From: CAYVTV01 sp964454295
GTDB lineage: Bacteria > Bacteroidota > Bacteroidia > Bacteroidales > GCA-2748055
Reading direction: 5' to 3'
Assembly (NCBI GenBank): GCA_964454295.1
Contig: CAYVTV010000036.1
Location: forward strand, 1 to 21,402
Length of the DNA: 21,402 nt
The notes beneath the pieces are model-generated. The model saw only the letters and a program-made list of their open reading frames with translations, searched no databases and was not told the origin of the DNA. Of this stretch, positions 17,024-21,402 are shown piece by piece; the first letter of the stretch is position 1; each line of letters begins with the position of its first letter. A program made the position numbers and the translations under genes.

Positions 17024-18292
17024 ATGCAAGATTCTTTTGAAGTATTAAAGAAATATAATTTCTGGGATAATAAGAAACCAAATTTAGGATTAATACGGGA
17101 ATCATATCTTCAGAAATTTTCAGCATATCTGGGTAATAGATTAATTAAAGTAATTACCGGTCAACGTCGATCAGGCAAGAGTTATCTCATAAGGCAAATG
17201 ATATTTCATTTGCATAAAAGCCGGGTTAATCCTCAAAATATTCTTTATATCAACAAAGAATATACTGAATTTGATTTCATAAGAAATGAGAAGGATTTAG
17301 AGCAATGTATTAAACAATATATCCGTGAAATTCAACCTGTGGGTAAAGTTTACATGTTTTTTGATGAAGTTCAGCTTATCGGGCATTGGGAAAAGCTTAT
17401 TAATTCATATTCTCAGGATCATACAAATGAATATGAAGTGTTTATTTCTGGTTCCAATTCCAGTCTCTTATCCGGAGAAATGGCATCTTTACTTTCCGGA
17501 CGTTATATCACTTTTCAGGTTTTTCCCTATTCTTTCAATGAATACTGCCTTGTTACAAATACATCTACCGGTAAACGTGAATTTCTCAGTTTCTTAACCA
17601 GTGGAGGATTACCTGAATTGTTTAACCTGAGCAGTATGGAAACCAAACGGCATTATATCAATGACCTGAAAAATACTATCGTGCTGAAAGATATAGTTAT
17701 GAGGCATAGAATTATGGATGCCGGTCTTCTTGAACTAATTTTCAGTTATCTTATACAAAACATTTCCAATCCGGTTTCAATACAGAATATCGTAAATTAT
17801 TTTCAAAGTTTAAAGGTCACTGCTAATTTCAACACTATTTCATCATATATTGAATATCTAAAAGAAACTTATGTGATCCATGAGGTTCCCAGATATGATA
17901 TGAAAGGGAAAAAGATTTTGGGTAGTACCAGAAAATATTATTTAAATGACTTGTCATTCAGGAATCTTCTATATCCGGGATTTGAACCCGGTCTTGGTTA
18001 TCTACTTGAAAATGCTGTATTTCTTGAATTTAAAAGAAACGGGTATGACGTGTTTACCGGAACGGACAGAACCAAAGAAATTGATTTTATTATTAAAAAA
18101 GAAGGAACCGTTAAATACATACAGACTTGTTATTTATTAACAGATGAAAAAGTGATTCAAAGGGAATTTGGAAACCTGGAGGGAATCCGTGATAATTATG
18201 AAAAAATGGTTATCTCTCTTGATGATGTTTCTCTGGGTAATAGAAATGGGATTATTCATTATTTAGCCTGGGATACAAATGTATACTGGTAA
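17024..18292 (+). CDS. AAA-family ATPase with C-terminal DUF4143 domain
   Basis: A 422-residue protein of the large, poorly understood AAA_14/DUF4143 group common in Bacteroidota. The Walker A motif is GQRRSGKS (46-53), Walker B is VYMFFDEVQ (109-117), and the sensor-like strand is FISGSNSSLLSGE (140-152). A central helical part (about 210-290) includes VPRYDMKGKK. The C-terminal DUF4143 region (about 290-420) has LENAVFLEFKRNGYDVFTG, then EIDFII (352-357) and KYIQTCYLL, an arrangement that recalls PD-(D/E)XK nuclease folds. Role is not established; such proteins often occur in multiple copies and near mobile DNA. It stands alone with its own probable promoter. A truncated relative lies at 20578-21183. 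Family assignment is firm, function is not. Confidence 0.9.
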   Translation: MQDSFEVLKKYNFWDNKKPNLGLIRESYLQKFSAYLGNRLIKVITGQRRSGKSYLIRQMIFHLHKSRVNPQNILYINKEYTEFDFIRNEKDLEQCIKQYIREIQPVGKVYMFFDEVQLIGHWEKLINSYSQDHTNEYEVFISGSNSSLLSGEMASLLSGRYITFQVFPYSFNEYCLVTNTSTGKREFLSFLTSGGLPELFNLSSMETKRHYINDLKNTIVLKDIVMRHRIMDAGLLELIFSYLIQNISNPVSIQNIVNYFQSLKVTANFNTISSYIEYLKETYVIHEVPRYDMKGKKILGSTRKYYLNDLSFRNLLYPGFEPGLGYLLENAVFLEFKRNGYDVFTGTDRTKEIDFIIKKEGTVKYIQTCYLLTDEKVIQREFGNLEGIRDNYEKMVISLDDVSLGNRNGIIHYLAWDTNVYW

Positions 18293-18335
18293 TGTGTTCA
18301 GGCTGCAGAAGCTATGTTTTGCATAATTTAGGTTA

Positions 18336-18378
18336 GTGACGTGTGATAAGTGACGTGTGACAAGGGTGACAAGTGACA
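18336..18378. repeat. direct repeats of gtgac(g/a) units
   Basis: gtgacgtgtgataa is followed by a near copy gtgacgtgtgacaa and then two shorter gtgaca-type units. A degenerate short tandem cluster; no function evident. Confidence 0.6.
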
Positions 18379-18598
18379 TATTCCTGGAATGTGTTTGAGC
18401 CTGCACTATTCCGTCCGCAGACCAGCTTGTGCCACCGCTAAAGCCAGGGCGACACGTGGTCAGCGCTCGCAGTGTGACGAATTGTATCAAAACCCAATTC
18501 AATATACTATCAGATAACAATTTCTTCTTATTTTTACCAGTATTTAGAAATAAATGAAAATCATTATAACTTGTAACGATTCAGGTATATCAAAATGT

Positions 18599-18717
18599 TT
18601 TATTTCCCGCTGATAAACTGCAGAAAAAGTCGCAGAATATCGCAGAACTAAATAATAACACTTTTTAAATCAGTAAAAATCTGCGATTAAATTTGCGCAA
18701 ATCTGCGAGAAAATAAA
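18599..18717. repeat. imperfect inverted repeat with tcgcag/ctgcga units
   Basis: The left arm 18599-18637 and right arm 18679-18717 pair with roughly two thirds identity, strongest at tcgcag (18630-18635). Further cgcag and ctgcg copies lie between them. It has the same general design as the other palindromic spacers, but with a different unit. It abuts the candidate promoter of the ROK gene. Confidence 0.55.
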
Positions 18718-18718
18718 G

Positions 18719-18726
18719 TATTTTTG
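18719..18726 (+). promoter_or_regulatory. candidate -7 element for the ROK kinase gene
   Basis: TATTTTTG matches TAnnTTTG and lies 49 bases before the chosen ATG. The nearest upstream TTTG (18692-18695) is 23 bases away, slightly more than the usual spacing. Confidence 0.3.
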
Positions 18727-18775
18727 CCATCCTTAATAGTTACATATCTTTATTTTGATAATAAACTCAATAAAA

Positions 18776-19753
18776 ATGAAAAAAACCGGTGCATATTTTT
18801 TAGGATTTGATGTTGGCGGAACCAAATGCGCCATAGTGGTGGGCGACAAAGAGTTCAACCTGTATGAAAAAGTATCTTTCGAAACGAAGGTGGAAAGAGG
18901 CCCTTACGCTGTTATTGATGAATTCAAGTCGCATGTCAGATCTCTTTTTAAAAAATATGATCAGGATAACTTAAAGGGAATAGGCATCAGTTGCGGCGGA
19001 CCGCTCGATTCGGAGAAAGGTATGATCTACTCACCTCCCAATCTGCCGGGATGGGATAACATACCCATAACAGAGATTTTCAACAATGAGTTCGGAGTTA
19101 AAACTTCAGTTCAAAATGATGCAAATGCCTGTGCACTGGCCGAGTGGCTCATGGGCGCAGGTAAGGAAACAAAAAATATGGTTTTTTTAACTTTCGGTAC
19201 CGGGATGGGAGCAGGTCTGATCCTCAATAACAGGCTGTATGCGGGCACCAATGATCTCGGGGGTGAAGTGGGACATATCCGGCTTGCTGACGACGGACCG
19301 GTAGGTTTTGGGAAAGCCGGATCCTTCGAAGGATTTTGCAGCGGGGGAGGTATCGCAAGACTTGCCAAAACCATAGTTACAGAAGAATTGAATGCCGGCA
19401 GGAAAGTTGGATTTTGTGCTTCAGTGGAAAAGACAGATAACATAACCGCAAAAGCTGTTTTCGAAGCCGCGCGGAAAGGAGATAAAACTGCCATGCATAT
19501 TGTTGAGACTTCTGCCGGTTACCTGGGAAAAGGACTTGCTGTGATCATTGATATTCTTAACCCGCAATGTATTGTGATCGGCAGCATTTACTCCAGGAAT
19601 GAAGACCTCTTTAGACCGATCGTTTACAGTATACTTGAGAAGGAAGCTATTCCGTCAGCCCTGGCTGTATGTAAGATCGTCCCTGCAAAACTGGGAGAAA
19701 GTATTGGCGATTATGCTGCATTATGTGTTGCATTATATGATACCTTATTCTAA
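18776..19753 (+). CDS. ROK-family sugar kinase lacking the canonical zinc cysteines
   Basis: A 325-residue cytosolic kinase or kinase-like protein (an in-frame TTG at 18755 would add seven residues; the ATG is preferred). The N-terminal ATP phosphate-binding motif is GFDVGGTKCAIVVGD. The sugar-binding region includes SCGGPLDSEKGMI, PNLPGWDNIPI, VQNDANACALAEW and TFGTGMGAGLILNNRLY, and the ROK signature core is LGGEVGHIRL. The usual zinc ligands CxCGxxGCxE are replaced by VGFGKAGSFE, so only the histidine of GHI remains of the metal site. The adenosine-binding region DILNPQCIVIGSIYSR follows near the C-terminus. Glucose, N-acetylglucosamine or fructose are the common ROK substrates; which applies is unknown. 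It is followed, after a 193-bp repeat-bearing spacer, by a phosphosugar isomerase gene on the same strand, suggesting linked sugar phosphate metabolism. Confidence 0.9.
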   Translation: MKKTGAYFLGFDVGGTKCAIVVGDKEFNLYEKVSFETKVERGPYAVIDEFKSHVRSLFKKYDQDNLKGIGISCGGPLDSEKGMIYSPPNLPGWDNIPITEIFNNEFGVKTSVQNDANACALAEWLMGAGKETKNMVFLTFGTGMGAGLILNNRLYAGTNDLGGEVGHIRLADDGPVGFGKAGSFEGFCSGGGIARLAKTIVTEELNAGRKVGFCASVEKTDNITAKAVFEAARKGDKTAMHIVETSAGYLGKGLAVIIDILNPQCIVIGSIYSRNEDLFRPIVYSILEKEAIPSALAVCKIVPAKLGESIGDYAALCVALYDTLF

Positions 19754-19770
19754 TATATCATGCATTTTCC

Positions 19771-19872
19771 CCTTTGTGTACCTTTGTGAGACCCTTTGTG
19801 TACCTTTGTGGTTAATCTCAATACGTTTTTAACCACTAAGGACACGAAGTATTTCACGAAGGGACACAAAGG
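19771..19872. repeat. imperfect inverted repeat, ccttcgtg/cctttgtg family, copy 2
   Basis: The left arm 19771-19813 (cctttgtgtacctttgtg and near-repeat, ending ggtt) pairs with the right arm 19831-19872 (aaccactaaggacacgaag to gggacacaaagg). The loop contains caatacgtt, exactly as in copy 1 at 15964-16063. It lies between two co-directional genes, ROK and SIS, and could terminate or stabilise the ROK transcript. Confidence 0.82.
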
Positions 19873-19946
19873 AAGAAGTCATAATATATTAATTTATAAT
19901 GCATTATGCTTGATGCTATTACTTTAAAATTTAAGTTATTTTATAA

Positions 19947-20585
19947 ATGAACTCGGAAACTATACTTGATGCCCTGATTGAAAACCACCCTTTACTGATT
20001 TCCTGCAGGGATGACATTATGATAAGTTACACTTTACTGGAAGAATGTTACAGTAAAGGCGGGAAATTACTTATCTGCGGTAACGGGGGAAGCAGCTCCG
20101 ATGCCGATCATATTGTCGGGGAACTGATGAAAAGTTTTGAAATGCCCCGGCCTCTGAAGAAAAGCCTCGCTGAGAACCTCAGGGAAGTTTCTCCTGAAAA
20201 AGGGGAATATATAGCAGGGAAACTCCAGGCAGGACTTCCTGCCATATCCCTCAATGCACATACTGCCCTGTTCACCGCTGTTTCCAATGATATTGATCCT
20301 GACCTGGTATTCGCCCAGCAAATTATCGGTTATGGGAATACAGGGGATGTGCTGATGGCTATCAGTACATCAGGCAATGCAAAGAATGTGGTAAATGCTG
20401 CCATCACTGCAAAAGCAAAAGGGTTAAAGGTGATTGGCATGTCGGGGATGACAGGCGGTGCGCTGAAAATATATTGTGATGTGACTGTCTGCATTCCTTC
20501 CACTCTCACGGCTGAAATCCAGGAATACCAGTTACCGGTGTATCATACCCTTTGCAGAATGCTGGAGGTAAGATTTTTTAAATAG
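19947..20585 (+). CDS. SIS-domain phosphosugar isomerase, phosphoheptose isomerase (GmhA)-like
   Basis: A 212-residue cytosolic protein with a single SIS domain. The phosphosugar-binding loop GGKLLICGNGGSSSDADHIVGELM (about 38-61) and the second loop ISTSGNAKNVVNAA are typical of GmhA, which converts sedoheptulose 7-phosphate to D-glycero-manno-heptose 7-phosphate for lipopolysaccharide core synthesis. SNDIDPDLVFAQQI and the C-terminal IQEYQLPVYHTLCRMLE also match the family. The second C-terminal histidine (YHTLC), which I believe corresponds to the catalytic one, is kept, whereas the earlier IQExH position is Gln. About 25 residues after ELM (PRPLKKSLAENLREVS and following) are longer than in the ~190-residue E. 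coli enzyme. Its 3' end overlaps the convergent ATPase remnant by 8 bp. Isomerase is likely; heptose specificity is less certain. Confidence 0.82.
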   Translation: MNSETILDALIENHPLLISCRDDIMISYTLLEECYSKGGKLLICGNGGSSSDADHIVGELMKSFEMPRPLKKSLAENLREVSPEKGEYIAGKLQAGLPAISLNAHTALFTAVSNDIDPDLVFAQQIIGYGNTGDVLMAISTSGNAKNVVNAAITAKAKGLKVIGMSGMTGGALKIYCDVTVCIPSTLTAEIQEYQLPVYHTLCRMLEVRFFK

Positions 20586-21183
20586 TGTCTTTCAACGTTC
20601 TGTTCCCCGGGAAATCAATCAGGTTATACCAGAGAATACCATTCCGGCTTCTGTCAAATATCTTGTCCATAGATAAAACTATTTTAGGATAATTATCCGG
20701 AATATTTTCCAGTACACTGAACTCCCGTTCTATTGTTCTATTTTCCGAAAGAAGATATGCTACCTGAATATAATATCGTACATCTTTTTTAACAGCAACA
20801 AAGTCTACTTCCAATTCATTAATTTTCCCAATGTTTACCTGGTAACCCCTTGAGAGAAGTTCCATAAAAACAATGTTTTCAAGATGTCCGGGAATATCAT
20901 TCATACGGTACCCCAGCATTGTATGCTTTAATCCAATATCTCCAACGTAATAGTTTTCATGTATTTCCAGGAGTCTTTTACCTTTTATATCGAACCGGTT
21001 AACCTTAAAAAAAATATATGCAGCAACCATCATATTCAGATAGTTTTGAACCGTTTCATGTAAGCTTCTGTCTTTCCGGGATTTCAGAAAATCAGTAATT
21101 TTTGCAGATGAAGTAATATTACCTACATTATCCGCAGCAAATAGCGCTATCTTTTCCGGTTGGGAAACAAATTTATCACACTT
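20578..21183 (-). pseudogene. C-terminal remnant of a second DUF4143 AAA-type ATPase
   Basis: The frame is open from just below the TGA at 21184-21186 to the TAA at 20578, about 201 codons. The sequence starts inside the helical middle of the family (FAADNVGNITSSAKITDFLK, then VQNYLNMMVAAYIFFKVNRFDIKGKR) and continues through the DUF4143 end (LENIVFMELLSRGYQVNIG, ELEVDFVAVKKD, YYIQVAYLLSE, ENIPDNYPKIVLSMD). It aligns by eye along the last ~170 residues of the complete ATPase at 17024-18292. The Walker A/B part is wholly absent and the intact 5' gene mscL begins only 71 bp beyond. The longest ATG-started stretch (21033) is 151 residues. It is probably a decaying gene, though expression of the C-terminal domain alone cannot be excluded. 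Confidence 0.8.
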
Positions 21184-21254
21184 TCAGATGCATAAAATAA
21201 ATTTTTTCTCTAATTTGGCTTAAAATTAACTTCAACCCTTTATACTTAAGCAAT

Positions 21255-21402
21255 ATGAAATTTCTGAATGAATTCAAAGCTTTTGCCATGAAAGGCAATG
21301 TTATCGACATGGCTGTAGGCATCATCATCGGAGCCGCCTTCGGTAAAATTGTAAGCTCCATTGTAAACGACATTATCATGCCTCCCATAGGTTTACTGGT
21401 TG
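21255..21402 (+). CDS. mscL: large-conductance mechanosensitive channel MscL (N-terminal part)
   Basis: The first 49 codons are visible before the window ends. MKFLNEFKAFAMKGNVIDMAVGIIIGAAFGKIVSSIVNDIIMPPIGLLV shows in order the N-terminal amphipathic helix (FLNEFKAFAMKGN), the pore-lining first membrane helix with the small-residue stretch GIIIGAAFGKIV, and the conserved DIIMPPIG. The channel sits in the inner membrane and opens under hypo-osmotic tension. It is divergent from the ATPase remnant; the 71-bp spacer must hold its promoter, but I do not see a clear consensus. Confidence 0.95.
   Translation, partial: MKFLNEFKAFAMKGNVIDMAVGIIIGAAFGKIVSSIVNDIIMPPIGLLV

Larger units (their letters stand above)
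18293..18775. other. 483-bp spacer between the ATPase and ROK kinase genes
   Basis: Longest non-coding stretch of the window. In order it holds GTGAC-type direct repeats (18336-18378), a GC-rich block (about 18391-18480) unlike its surroundings, and an imperfect inverted repeat (18599-18717). No gene was recognised on either strand. Confidence 0.65.

Noticed and set aside
18410..18475. Possible tRNA or other structured RNA in the GC-rich block
   Set aside because: I could not build a cloverleaf or find T-loop sequence; only a weak gacca/tggtc pairing is seen.
18263..18520. 85-codon minus-strand frame in the ATPase-ROK spacer
   Set aside because: Built largely from the GTGAC repeats (VTLVTRHLSHVT) and the end of the ATPase gene read backwards; no coding signal.
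18755..18775. TTG start for the ROK kinase
   Set aside because: The ATG at 18776 starts directly before the conserved N-terminal ATP-binding strand; the seven extra residues are unlikely to be translated.
19111..19494. 127-codon open frame antisense to the ROK gene
   Set aside because: Low-complexity composition typical of a shadow of a coding region, with no recognisable motif.

Overview
The window reads as a fragment of a Bacteroidota genome, probably order Bacteroidales and probably an environmental or metagenome-assembled draft. The evidence is a SusC/SusD pair with lipoprotein enzymes, a FecR anti-sigma factor with an ECF sigma factor, AT-rich spacers, start sites without clear Shine-Dalgarno sequences, a few TAnnTTTG-type -7 promoter elements, and a 10-N scaffold gap at 8258-8267. 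The genus cannot be named from sequence alone.

Positions 1-15945 form a polysaccharide utilization locus. A divergent regulatory pair sits at one end: an ECF sigma factor (15349-15945, +) and a FecR-type anti-sigma factor (13929-15119, -). Below it on the minus strand, in transcription order, are a SusC-like TonB-dependent transporter with an N-terminal STN domain, a SusD-like lipoprotein, a GH172 (DUF2961) enzyme broken by the N gap, a GH28-like beta-helix protein, a second GH28-like lipoprotein, and a GH106-type alpha-L-rhamnosidase that runs off the left edge. By inference, substrate entering SusC signals through its STN domain to FecR, which releases the sigma factor to raise expression of the locus. 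The enzyme set points to a rhamnose-containing, uronate-rich glycan such as rhamnogalacturonan. Both beta-helix proteins lack the GH28 catalytic histidine motif, and GH172 adds an unusual furanosidase-type activity, so the real substrate is open.

Positions 15946-21402 hold unlinked housekeeping and accessory genes: an HD-domain protein (-), an AAA ATPase with a DUF4143 C-terminus (+), a ROK sugar kinase lacking the usual zinc cysteines (+), a phosphoheptose isomerase-like SIS protein (+), a headless remnant of a second DUF4143 ATPase (-), and the start of mscL (+). Several spacers here carry imperfect inverted repeats. Two of them (15964-16063 and 19771-19872) clearly belong to one family, sharing arm sequence and a CAATACGTT loop.
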